64,000 nt of DNA from Rhynchopus sp. YZ270_cl-10 (Eukaryota > Euglenozoa > Diplonemea > Diplonemida > Diplonemidae): contig OZ037893.1 in assembly GCA_964035575.1 (NCBI GenBank), positions 1,054,001 to 1,118,000 on the forward strand. Direction: 5' to 3'. Below are positions 53,653 through 63,068 of this stretch, piece after piece. A program made the position numbers and the translations under genes. How positions within the stretch are numbered: position 1 is the first letter of the stretch; every line of letters starts with the position of its first letter. The notes below the pieces were generated by a model. That model saw only the letters and a program-made list of their open reading frames with translations, did no database searches and had not been told where the DNA came from.

Positions 53653-54087
53653 CCGTCCTTTTTTGTGTAGGGAAACAGCCGCCCCAGCAGTTTTTTTTTT
53701 AAACCCCCCCCTCTTCCAAAATCAAATTAAAAAAATTTTTTTTAAAAGCCTCCCACACGCACACTTTGATAATTTCTTTTTTAGCACTGTCAACTCATCA
53801 TCAAAAAACCTCTGTTTTTCCCCTCTACAAAATCACCTTTCAGGATTACTAAAAAAAGAGAGCCATTTTATATGTTCAAAAAAAACAGCAGAAAAAAAAA
53901 AGGCAGAAGAAAATTTTGTTGTCTTATTTTTCTTTCTTTCCCTCATCCTCCCAGCGCTTAGATGCCTTATGTGGGAAACAAAACAAAAACAAAACAAAAA
54001 ACGCTTTTATTAACAAAAGGTGAATATTATGAGAAGGGCCTTTTTTTTCGGGTCCTCTTATAATCATCAAGAGTTACTATTTCTTTT

Positions 54088-54275
54088 GTAGGGGTGTCCA
54101 CCCTTCCCCCCGGTACAGCCGGTCAACCAAGGTACACTGTTTCACGAGAGGGCTTTTGTACTCAGGTAGCTACGTAGCCTTCAGGGAGGCAGTCGTGAGC
54201 TAATACAGAAAGTATCAGTCAAGGCTGTCCTTACAGACGCATGCCAAAGAGGGCTTTGTATTTCAACTCTACTTT
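54088..54275 (+). repeat. Family D element and a second D tail
   Basis: GTCCACCC ... CCCGGTACAGCCGG and CACGAGAGGGCTTTTGTA. At 54243 a second tail, AAAGAGGGCTTTGTATTTCA, follows unrelated sequence. This may be a nested or recombined pair. Confidence 0.7.
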
Positions 54276-54302
54276 TTTCCCCCTACATAACCATTGTCGT
54301 AA

Positions 54303-54345
54303 AGATGTGTGCACACAAGAGGTACATTCATCTTACAAAAGCCCT
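54303..54345 (+). repeat. Family B hairpin element
   Basis: AAGATG opposite CATCTT outside, TGTGC region opposite GTACA inside, loop ACACAAGAG, tail ATTCATCTTACAAA. Confidence 0.72.
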
Positions 54346-55095
54346 GATTTTTTTTTTTCTTCTTCTTCTTTCTTTTCTCTGGTTCACGCCCCCATGGTGA
54401 AAGCCTAGGCAACTGTTAGCCCCTAAGAGGGATAAATTGCCAATCCTTAAGAGCCTCTATTGTGGACCATAAAAAAGACCCCCCCAAAAAAAACCCCTCT
54501 TCCAATCCGAGAATCAATCCCCCATTGCCAACAATATGTATTTCACCTTGCTTTTTTTTAGTGCCGAACCGTCCAGCGTTACGCACTTCGCCCAACCTTT
54601 TTTTTCTTTCTTTCTCTTGTGTGAATACTATGTGGCCTTTCTTATATGACCAAAAAAAAACAGTGGAAAGGAAGATATGTCATGCTGTACGCGGAAGGAT
54701 ATCGGCGTAGAGGATTTGGCATCCTTTTCAAAAAAAAAACAAAATTTTAAAAATAATAACTTCACCCCCTTTTTTTCTTGTCTTGGAGGTCGCATTTCAT
54801 CTTTTCAAAAAATTATTTATTTTTTTCTATTATCTTTCGTGAACCCCTCTCTCTCTCTCAATGGATAGGTGCTCTCTCCAGTTGTATGTTTTTTTTTTTT
54901 TTGCTTTTTTTATTCGTCATTTTCGACAAAACAATTTTCGACAAAACAACGGTCACATTGAAAAAAAGGATTGTGACCTTGTAGCTCGTTTTCATCCCCT
55001 CCCATTTTAAGATGTGATTCATCTTATAAACCTTTATTTTATTCATTTTTTTTAACCAAAGGTGGGCGACGCGAAGCTTCAGACCATCTTATTGG

Positions 55096-55182
55096 TTTCT
55101 TCTTTGTTTTCTTCTTTGTTTTCTTCTTTGTTTTCTTCTTTGTTTTCTTCTTTGTTTTCTTCTTTGTTTTCTTCTTTGTGGG
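55096..55182 (+). repeat. 12-bp tandem array
   Basis: About seven copies of TTTTCTTCTTTG between two family A elements (55059 and 55218). Confidence 0.92.
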
Positions 55183-55213
55183 CAAATCAAACCCTCCCCT
55201 TTTCCCTCTCCCT

Positions 55214-55255
55214 TTCAGGTGACTAAGCACAGTGTAGCTTAGGTTCGTTTTACAG
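55214..55255 (+). repeat. Family A hairpin element after a T/C tract and AG
   Basis: CCCTTTCAG is followed by GTGACTAAGC. CTAAGC pairs with GCTTAG around ACAGTGTA; tail GTTCGTTTTAC. A related copy starts at 55059 (GCGACGCGAAGC), and another, after TTTTATAG, at 55685. Confidence 0.68.
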
Positions 55256-55684
55256 CCTTATATTTATCTTGGAATATTTTGAACCCCTATAATGAAAAAA
55301 AAAAAAATCAACGCTCAGCATCTTGGGTCAGACCAGAGCCTTCCTTCTCCCCCTCTGCCACACCCTTTTGGAGAAGGTGTGCCGTCTGTACATAAAATCC
55401 TAGCCTTAGAGTGAAATTTTGTGGCGAAGAACACCAGCCATTTTTTTTTTCCCCCTTTTTTTTTTCCTTTTCAAAAATGGGATCCTTCGCACAAAATTTC
55501 CGTTAGGTATTTCCCCCCAATCCCCCAGATACCCCTCCCAGTTTAGCAAAATAATTTCAATTTTTTTTTAGCAAGCACCTTAAAAAATGCTTTATATACT
55601 TCGTTTTCTTTATTCACCTTACATCTTCTGAAAAATTCTCCCTTTTTTTTCAGCCGTCAGCAAGTTGTGCGTTTTTTTTTTATA

Positions 55685-55720
55685 GGTGACTAGCAAGCGA
55701 GGCTTAGCGTCTCGCGTTTT
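55685..55720 (+). repeat. Family A element, diverged
   Basis: GTGACTAGCAAGCGAGGCTT then AGCGTCTCGC. Stem partly kept, tail lost. Confidence 0.5.
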
Positions 55721-55734
55721 TTTTTTCTTCCATG

Positions 55735-55812
55735 CGCAACACTCGGGGGTTCGATAACCCCCGCGGAGTGTCAGTGCCTGCGTCCCAGAGGCCTTTGCAC
55801 TATCAACTTCAC
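55735..55812 (+). repeat. Family C element, best two-hairpin copy
   Basis: Arm 1: ACACTC opposite GAGTGT enclosing GGGGG-TTCGATA-ACCCCC, with a B-box-like GGTTCGATA. Arm 2: AGTGCCT opposite AGG and GCACT, loop GCGTCCCAG. Tail TTGCACTATCAACTT. Confidence 0.8.
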
Positions 55813-55998
55813 TTTTTTCTCTTTTTCTCTCTCTCTCTTTTTTCCTTCACTGTAACCTACCGAAAGCAGCCGCGGACGCTTTTTTGACTGCCAGTAATTT
55901 TTTTTTTTTGGTTGTCGTGCCATACGGCCTTTTGCTTTATTGCGTTGTTGTTGTGCTAACATAACGGGACAACATTATCCCGAAATAAACAACACATC

Positions 55999-57029
55999 TG
56001 GGGTGTCCCGGCGGTACCACACTAACACCCACTTACGCACACTTTCACCCCATTTCACCCCATTTCACCGAATTACACCCACTTTCACCCCATTTCGCCC
56101 CATTACACCCCATTACACCCCATTACACATGAATTACAACGCCTTGGTGTCGTTGCTACAGTGTTTTGGTCTTTACTAAAGGGATGTGCGGACGACACCA
56201 AAAAAATTGAAATTTTTCGCGATATTTGGTGCTCCAAAAATTTGCCGGAACCGAAAATCGTGTAGGGGGCTGCCACCTCACGTTTTTGTCCCCTGTACTG
56301 TGTACTGTGTACTGTGTACTGTGTACTGTGTACTGTGTACTGTGTACTGTGTACTGTGTACTGTGTACTGTGTACTGTGTACTGTGTACTGTGTACTGTG
56401 TACTGTGTACTGTGTACTGTGTACTGTGTACTGTGTACTGTGTACTGTGTACTGTGTACTGTGTACTGTGTACTGTGTACTGTGTACTGTGTACTGTGTA
56501 CTGTGTACTGTGTACTGTGTACTGTGTACTGTGTACTGTGTACTGTGTACTGTGTACTGTGTACTGTGTACTGTGTACTGTGTACTGTGTACTGTGTACT
56601 GTGTACTGTGTACTGTGTACTGTGTACTGTGTACTGTGTACTGTGTACTGTGTACTGTGTAGAAACACGGTAGAAACACGGTAGAAACATGGGGAATCGG
56701 TTATGCAGCCACGCCAGTAAAAAATTAGCACCGGTGGCATGCTTCCCAGTACGCATAAGTGCATAGAAAAAATCGTAAAACAACGTGTAATCTGTGGTGG
56801 TCAAAAGTGCAAAATTCCTTCGGCAATGGTCAGCCAGGCAAAATTTTTTTGCTCCACTCGCCAAAAAAAATTTTGTTGTCACCTTTTTTGGACTTTTCGT
56901 GTTGAAAAAACGGGGGGAAAACGCAAAAAAAGCAAAAAGTTTAAATTCCCTCCATTACACTCCATTACACCCCATTACGCCCCATTACACCCCATTACAC
57001 CTGAATTACGCCGTGCCCGGGACACCCCA
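55999..57029. mobile_element. 1.03-kb TIR element with 10-bp ATTACACCCC repeats
   Basis: 13-bp perfect inverted ends TGGGGTGTCCCGG, nearly the same start as the element at 45552 (TGGGGTGTTCCGG). Target duplication ACATC at 55994-55998 and 57030-57034. Both ends carry runs of ATTACACCCC-type 10-mers in direct orientation (about 56034-56130 and 56950-57005). The interior is dominated by a heptamer array. No transposase. Confidence 0.85.
56295..56661 (+). repeat. Heptamer array TACTGTG, about 52 copies
   Basis: Nearly perfect tandem copies; a three-fold GTAGAAACAYG repeat follows. Seven is not a multiple of three and the unit makes no stop, so long frames are open on both strands. They are not genes. 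Confidence 0.97.
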
Positions 57030-57592
57030 ACATCTTTTGTGACCAAGAGAGACAACCCCATTTTCTTCAAACCCATCGTAGTTCCAGTGCAATAACGATA
57101 GTGGTAAAAACGGGGAAAAAATGAAAAGGACGATACCTAGGTGATGGTGTGAGGGTGGTTTTTTTTTTCTTCTTCCCGCATGAGCTTTCTTAAGGCCATG
57201 GGGTGGAGGGGGAGGAGAAAAAACTCTTAGACCTCACCTCACATTGTTTGCTTATGTGAATTCTTATTTTTTTTTAAAAATTGACTTTTTGTGTTCCCCC
57301 CAGATCTCCACATTGCTTCAACAGCACCTTTTTTTCAAAAAGAGCAAAAAAAAAAATATAGATTTTTTTTAAAAAAATAGCGAAGGCATTGTCATCTTTT
57401 TTTTTTGAGGTGTCAGACCCAGAGTTTCCTATTTTGTGTTTTTCATCTCTCTCTCTCTCCTCTCTCCTCTGTCTCTCTTTTTCATACCTCTTGTCAGGTC
57501 TTGTAAACATTTCTGGCCTTTCAGGGGGGGTAATTGAGTATTCAGATGACACCCCCTCGAGGGTAACAACAAAGCAAAACAAAAAAAGTAGT

Positions 57593-57658
57593 ATAGTGGA
57601 GTTCATCCTCGGGTGTGTCTACACTAATACAAACCAAGTTTTCAAAAAAAACAACTTC
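57593..57658 (+). repeat. Family F element
   Basis: AGTGGAGTTCATCCTCGGG, then GTGTCTACACTAATACAAA and GTTTTC with A8. Closest to the copy at 15003. Confidence 0.72.
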
Positions 57659-58277
57659 ATTTAAACCCCTTCCTCATTCAAAATCCACCTAAAGGGTGGA
57701 CCGATTTTGGTACCATAACTGCAAAAAAAGACACGGCGACAGAGATGAAAATCCACCAGTTGTGTGGATGGTCTCAGCCTTCTTTTGTGCTACTATTTCA
57801 TATGGCCAACATTCCCCATATAGAGCGAGCCTAAGACATAGGTGTAAAAACCTCCGAATTATGTTCTCCGCAACCACCTCTGTTCTTCCCCCCCTTTTTC
57901 CTTTTATAGTTTGGGTACATTTAGTACCCTATTATACCTTCTATTCAGTAGAATAGTTGGTATATGAAACAACTTTTTTTTTTCCCTTATCCTGCAATGT
58001 GTTGTGTTGCTCTGCATACACACATTATGACAAAAAAAAAGAAATTACGCATACCAAGGCTCAACAGACTTTTTAAAAGCACCCTTTTTTTGTTGTTGAA
58101 TGCAGCATTTCCCAAGGATTTTCGCATTTTTTTTTTTGACTAATTGACACACCTATTTTCAGAATTAGGTGCATCGATCGTTAGGAAAGGCTGGATAATT
58201 TAAAAGAAAATCAAAAAAAGAGAACAATTTTTCGGACATCCAATTATTTCCTTGCAGCCAGGGTTTTCAAAAAAAAA

Positions 58278-58342
58278 AGGTGGAGATTGCACAAACTGTG
58301 GCAACACAACCGAGGCAACCTACACTACTCTAAACAATTTAT

Positions 58343-58375
<33 letters not shown>
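58278..58375 (+). repeat. Family F element with long poly(A)
   Basis: GTGGAGATTGCACAAACTGT, an internal duplication of GCAACACAACCGAGGCAAC, TACACTACTC and then A28. A terminal poly(A) of this length would fit an RNA-mediated copy. Confidence 0.72.
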
Positions 58376-58376
<1 letters not shown>

Positions 58377-59055
58377 CGCCACCAACCTTCAAAATACGTG
58401 GCTCCCACCTGCAGCCAACGTCGCCCCTTTACCTACGAGAGGAGGGGGAAAAACGGAAGACTGGATAAGCTTTCAACTAATAGCAAAACAACAAAACCAA
58501 AAAAAAAGACGTCAACGTCAATGTCTAAACATCGCTTGAATATTTATATTTTGCTTTTTTTTTTTCCTCTTTTCCAGGCAACAAATAAATGCCCATCTTG
58601 TGTTCCAGTGTGTACTCAAAAAAACCCTGTTGAACGGTGTTGTTTCCCATCCCTTATCCCTCGGCCTACGTTGTGTCAATGACGTATTTTTTCTCACATT
58701 GCATACTGTGTATAGATCCGCCGTTTGGGCAAAACAAAAAATTTCCTCCGCCCATCAAAAACAAGAGCACAAAGCAAAAAAAAAATCAAAAAACTTCATA
58801 AAAACCCATTCACATCCCATCCCATTCCCCTCCTTCAAACCCCCTTTTTTTTTGGATTTATCCTCCACCTGAACCCCTGCTATTCACCCACCCGAGCCCC
58901 ACCACTGACTTTTAAAAATAAATGGAGAGTACAAAAAAAAATGACGAGAGTGAATACCAAGTACCGTATCCCTTCAACAAAGGAGGGCACTTGAAGTAGA
59001 AAAAAGTACCTCGTGGGAGGGGGACGACACTCGATGCAACAACAAAAAAAAATTG

Positions 59056-59125
59056 AAAGTGGAGATTGCACAAAACTGTGGCACAACCGAGGTAACTACA
59101 CTAATCCAACAATTTATAATAAAAA
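59056..59125 (+). repeat. Family F element
   Basis: GTGGAGATTGCACAAAACTG, AACCGAGGTAACTACACTAA and TCCAACAATTTATAA. Confidence 0.7.
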
Positions 59126-59237
59126 CCAAAAAGTCGTGGTTATTTTTTTTCTTTCTTTTATTCGAAGAATCTAAGAAAAAGCGCTGTGGATTCAATGATG
59201 TTGGGAGGGTTTTTTTCTTTTGTGACCTTCTTACATC

Positions 59238-59320
59238 TTCCGATGACTCCAGTTGAGGCGTTTTTGCACTACTTTTCTTTCTGGTGTACTAAGCAACGAG
59301 AGGCTTACCAATCTCTCTTT
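59238..59320 (+). repeat. C-like tail followed by family A hairpin
   Basis: GAGGCGTTTTTGCACTAC is followed at about 59281 by GTACTAAGCAACGAGAGG. TAAGC pairs with GCTTA. Confidence 0.55.
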
Positions 59321-59717
59321 TATATTTCTGATATGGTCATTTACGACGTGTTTGCGGATACTCTCTTCAGAGATTTATCCATTTTTTTCAAGATTTTTTG
59401 TGTTTGTTTTTTTTCCTTCTATTTTATTCTTTTATTCGACAAACTGTAGGTATTTCGGCCAGTGCGTGTCTAAGGCCAGAAATGAATCTACCCCGCCCCC
59501 TTTCTTTGGGGCGATTTTTTTTTTAATATTTTTTTTGTACTTCTGAGCGGATGCATGTGTCTGCTTGGATGGTCAGAGAAAACTTTTTTTAGCCAGTGAT
59601 ACAGTTTTTTTAAAAAGGGTGAATGCAACAAACAATGTGACCCCCGTCGGGCACAGACAAATCTCTTCCGCATTTTCCTTGTATTTCTGTAGTTCATTGT
59701 TCCCCTCCCCCCCCTGA

Positions 59718-59765
59718 CAAGGTGGCTAAGCAGAGAGGCTTAGGGTCATCTTCTAAACTTTTTCT
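59718..59765 (+). repeat. Family A hairpin element
   Basis: AAGGTGG opposite TCATCTT, CTAAGC opposite GCTTAG with loop AGAGA, tail GTCATCTTCTAAAC, T run. Confidence 0.82.
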
Positions 59766-61060
59766 TTTATTTTCTTCATTTCTCTCTTTTTCGTGGTTTT
59801 CCCTTATTGTTGTTTTGGGGAGTACCCATTTTTTAAAATGTTATGTTCTTGTAGGCTTGCCGGTTCTAATTTGAAGATCTGTGTTTTGCCTTCTCGCTAT
59901 TGAAAAACGGAAAAAAAAAACGAAAAAACCAGAGTTTAAAAAAACCCTTGTTGTCAGAAGAAAAATAAAAAATTAGTGTGTTGTACAAATAAAATCGGGG
60001 TGTGTAGTAAGCAATCCCCTCCCCTTTCGTGTGTATCATCTCATCTTCGTTGGAGTAAAACCGTATTGTGGGTCGTAGTCGAGGCTACCTCCACAGGGTT
60101 CTATAGGGAAAATACCGCGGGTGAAAGGGGAGGTTATTTTATTTATCCCACGCCACGTAACTGTGCTTTGTGTGTGTGCCTGTGAAGCCCGCACATTGTT
60201 CCCCTCCATTTTTTGTATTTATTTTTACAATGCCAGGCTCATATTCACCTGGTCACATTTTTTTTTTTTTTCCAGGCGTGTTGTGCTTTTCATGGCATTG
60301 TATGTAGGTCAGTTGAGGTGCCTGCGTCAATAACTATTCTTTTTGATTTTATTTTATTTTTTTTGGTCACGCATACCTTCGCCACCCAAACCCCCATTTC
60401 CTCGCTTTTTTTCCAAATCCCCCACACAACAAAGATTCGTTTTTAACAAGGATGTGTAAGCCCTGAGGCATACCCATCTTTATTTTTTTTTTTCAATATT
60501 TTCGTTTCTTTGTTGTGTCCAGGTGCGCTTATATTCCTATTAAGCCCATCTCTTTCCTCCTTGTCCTTCATTTCCTTTAGATGAATGAACGCCCTTGAGG
60601 CCCATTCTTCTTGTTCCTTTTCTTTCAAACTGCCACCGTTGATGTTTTTTTTTTTCTTCTTTTTTCTTTTTCCGTCTCTGTTCTTTCGCTGCTTTGATTT
60701 TAAAAAAAGAAACTGGGAAAACTAGCTTTTACCCCCCCTTTTTTTATCATCCATATGGCGAGAGAACAGGAAAAGGAAAAAAAATAAAAATAAAAAAACA
60801 CGACGTTTTTTTTTTTCGTTCCTCTACTATGATGTTAGCTTCATTGCTTTTTAAGGGGGGCCAGATGATAGTGTAATTTGCATTTCTTTTTTTTTTTTTG
60901 TACGGAGACTCACGATACAACCTAACGAATGGCAATACGATACCCTTTGTATTTTTACAGTGTGTTCCACCTTTTTTTTTAGAATACAGAGAGAAAGCCG
61001 TATTCCTAGAATAGGTTCGTGCCCCTGTGCAAAACATTTTTCACTTGAATTTTGTTTAAA

Positions 61061-61164
61061 ATACCGACGTACTATTTATGGACCGTAAAAATTAGACTAT
61101 TTGGGAGAAAAATCGAGCAGTTAGGACTATTATCGCGGTTCATATATTAGTACGTTTACGGTAT
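61061..61164. repeat. 104-nt imperfect palindrome
   Basis: ATACCGACGTACTATTTATG opposite CATATATTAGTACGT and TTACGGTAT, with a 60-base, partly self-complementary centre. It is directly followed by a family A hairpin whose stem is GCTAAG/CTTAGC (61165-61195). Confidence 0.7.
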
Positions 61165-61197
61165 AGCTAAGCGAGTCTTAGCTTCATCTAAACCGAT
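61165..61197 (+). repeat. Family A element with shifted stem
   Basis: GCTAAG pairs with CTTAGC around CGAGT, then TTCATCTAAACC. Another stem variant with the same tail. Confidence 0.7.
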
Positions 61198-61337
61198 TAT
61201 TCTTTTTTTGTAGTACAGTGCCAGAGGGCTTTGTACTTCAAGTCAACCCCCCTTTTTTTTTGTGATCAAAATGAGGAAACACGGGAGGTTTAGTCATCTT
61301 GATTGATATTGAGTTAAGTCTCATTTGTTTTTTTTTT

Positions 61338-61405
61338 AACACCCCAGGGTTTCGATTCCCCTAGAGTGTCAGGTGCCTTCTCTCTCCGAGAATGTTTTGC
61401 ACTAT
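61338..61405 (+). repeat. Family C two-hairpin element
   Basis: Arm 1 encloses AGGGTTTCGATTCCCCT (B-box-like) and ends AGAGTGT. Arm 2 is AGGTGCC ... GCACT. Tail TTTTGCACTATCAACTT. Confidence 0.72.
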
Positions 61406-62529
61406 CAACTTAGGATGGCCAAACAAGAAAACGGTTAGGTTCATCATTTCCCCCCTTCAATTTTCAAATTTTCCGGAGTTTTTTCGATGTTACAGAAGCC
61501 AATGGGGAGCGTGGGACCTTTTTTTTTTTTTTTGCTTTTTTATAATTTAAAATTTCTATCAAAAAAAAAAAAAATCCCCAGGTTTTGACACCCACACCCA
61601 CGCCCGTCTTATATGAAGAAACAAAAACAGAAAAGAAAAAAGAAAAGAAAAATAATAAGAGGGTGAGTTTTGGGGGGGGTCCTGAGGGTCTCGTTTATTC
61701 CGCAAAAAATTTTTTTTGCGTTTTTTTCGGGATTCCAGACGTACTTTCGATTTTCTTGCAGGTTGAAAGGTTAGTTACTTTGGTCATACTTAAATGGATG
61801 GCAAAATAGAAGGGGTGATCGGGAGGTAGCTCAAAAAATATATAAAAAAATGCAATCTTTCTTCAGACAAAAACAAATGCCAATTAGAGCAGTGAGGCGA
61901 TGGTCAAGAAGGACAACCAAACTTGGAATAGTACAAATGCATCGTATGAAAGACATTGGGGTGCTCAAAAGAAGGGTTAAAAAAAAATGTGCCAGATTCC
62001 AAAGAGTATTGTGTACGATTCAATGTGTCTAAAACAAAAGGTATTTCGTTTTGGTTTGAAGGGGTGTCTTGCTTCTTGACAAGATTTTATTTTATGTTTA
62101 AATTTCCCCCTTCAAGATGTACTGCGCCTCTGCTTCCCCCCCCCTTTATCTTTCAAGGGATACCTTTTTTTTTTCTTTTTTTTCCCTTCTTTTTCCGCTC
62201 TTTCTATTCATATCCCACAGAGAAATGAAGAAAACAAAATTTCGTTATTCTGCGTTTGGGGTAAGGAAAAAAATAGCGTGTTTTCGTGTTTGTACTCACA
62301 TTTCCATGCCCCTCCCCTTTTTTTCTTGTACAGATTTCTGTGCATGCTATGCACTTTTATCTTTTTTTTTTTTTCTTTTCAAAAAAGCTTTTTTACTTTT
62401 ACTTCTTTGTTCTCTCCTCTCTTCAAATTTCTCGTTTCCTCTTCCCCCGCATCTCCCCTGCACCCTCATTCCTCTCTTCGCTGCGATAGATAACCTGTGT
62501 ACCACTCTAGTTATACTTTTTTTTTCAAC

Positions 62530-62565
62530 GTGCCTAATCAACCAATAGGCTTAGGCTCATAGCAC
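62530..62565 (+). repeat. Family A element, variant stem
   Basis: GCCTAA opposite TTAGGC with loop TCAACCAATAGGC, tail TCATAGC. Confidence 0.55.
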
Positions 62566-62599
62566 CATCCCCCCTTTGTGAACACAGTTGTTTCTTCTT

Positions 62600-62705
62600 T
62601 TAAATGTGCACGAGAGGCACATTCGTTATTCCTTTTGTCAAAAAAAAAATTCTTTTTTATAGTTGACTCAACAATGTAAGGCTTAGGTTCATCTTACAAA
62701 AAATA
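62600..62705 (+). repeat. Family B hairpin followed by family A element
   Basis: B: TGTGC-ACGAGAG-GCACA, then TTCGTTATTCC. A, at about 62660: TTGACTCAACAATGTAAGGC then TTAGGTTCATCTTACAAA. Confidence 0.68.
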
Positions 62706-62741
62706 TTCTCGCTTTTTTCTTTTTCTCCTTTTTCTTTCTCG

Positions 62742-62780
62742 CAGTGTCTGCGTCCGGCGTTTTGCACTATCAACATCTTT
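62742..62780 (+). repeat. Family C element (second hairpin)
   Basis: TCTCGCAG then TGTCTGCGTCCGGCGTTTT and GCACTATCAACA. Confidence 0.62.
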
Positions 62781-62970
62781 TTTATCATTCCCAATTTTTA
62801 TTTTAAGATGTAAAACGGGATGGGAGGTTTCCCTCCCTAGTTTCTTCGGTCAAAGGGTTTCAAAAAAAAGGGGAGAAAAAAAAAAAAGTGCGGGATGTGT
62901 TTTCCCCCTCTCCTTTTGTTCTTTCCGTAGTACAAAGGCAAATTACGGCTTAACATTGAGTGCAGACCCT

Positions 62971-63025
62971 ATTAGCCCCAAATGGCTTCTTAAGGCGATT
63001 GTCGACACAACAACAAAAAGGAACA
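62971..63025 (+). repeat. Family E element
   Basis: CCCAAATGGCTTCTTAAGG, then CGATTGTCGACACAACAAC and A-rich sequence. Confidence 0.62.
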
Positions 63026-63068
63026 ATGTTGCAGGTAAAAAAAAAAAAACTGAAATTGTCTTTACTTT

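Larger units (their letters stand above)
48584..63068. other. 14.5-kb gene-poor region
   Basis: No protein-coding gene I can support. The DNA is a patchwork of T and A homopolymers, families A-G, three large palindromes (49155, 52180, 61061), a TIR element (55999-57029), a heptamer array (56295-56661) and a 12-bp array (55096). Possible but unconvincing exons lie near 50350-50516 (ending in a GTGAGT donor) and 50913-51075. Confidence 0.65.

Noticed and set aside
56123-56882. Long open frames on both strands (up to 259 codons) through the heptamer array
   Set aside because: They exist only because a 7-bp unit without stops is open in all frames. The products are periodic seven-residue repeats.
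61850-62100. Possible reverse-transcriptase-like segment (frame containing FNVSKTKGISF)
   Set aside because: Only a short similarity to a common motif, in AT-rich DNA without other supporting motifs.
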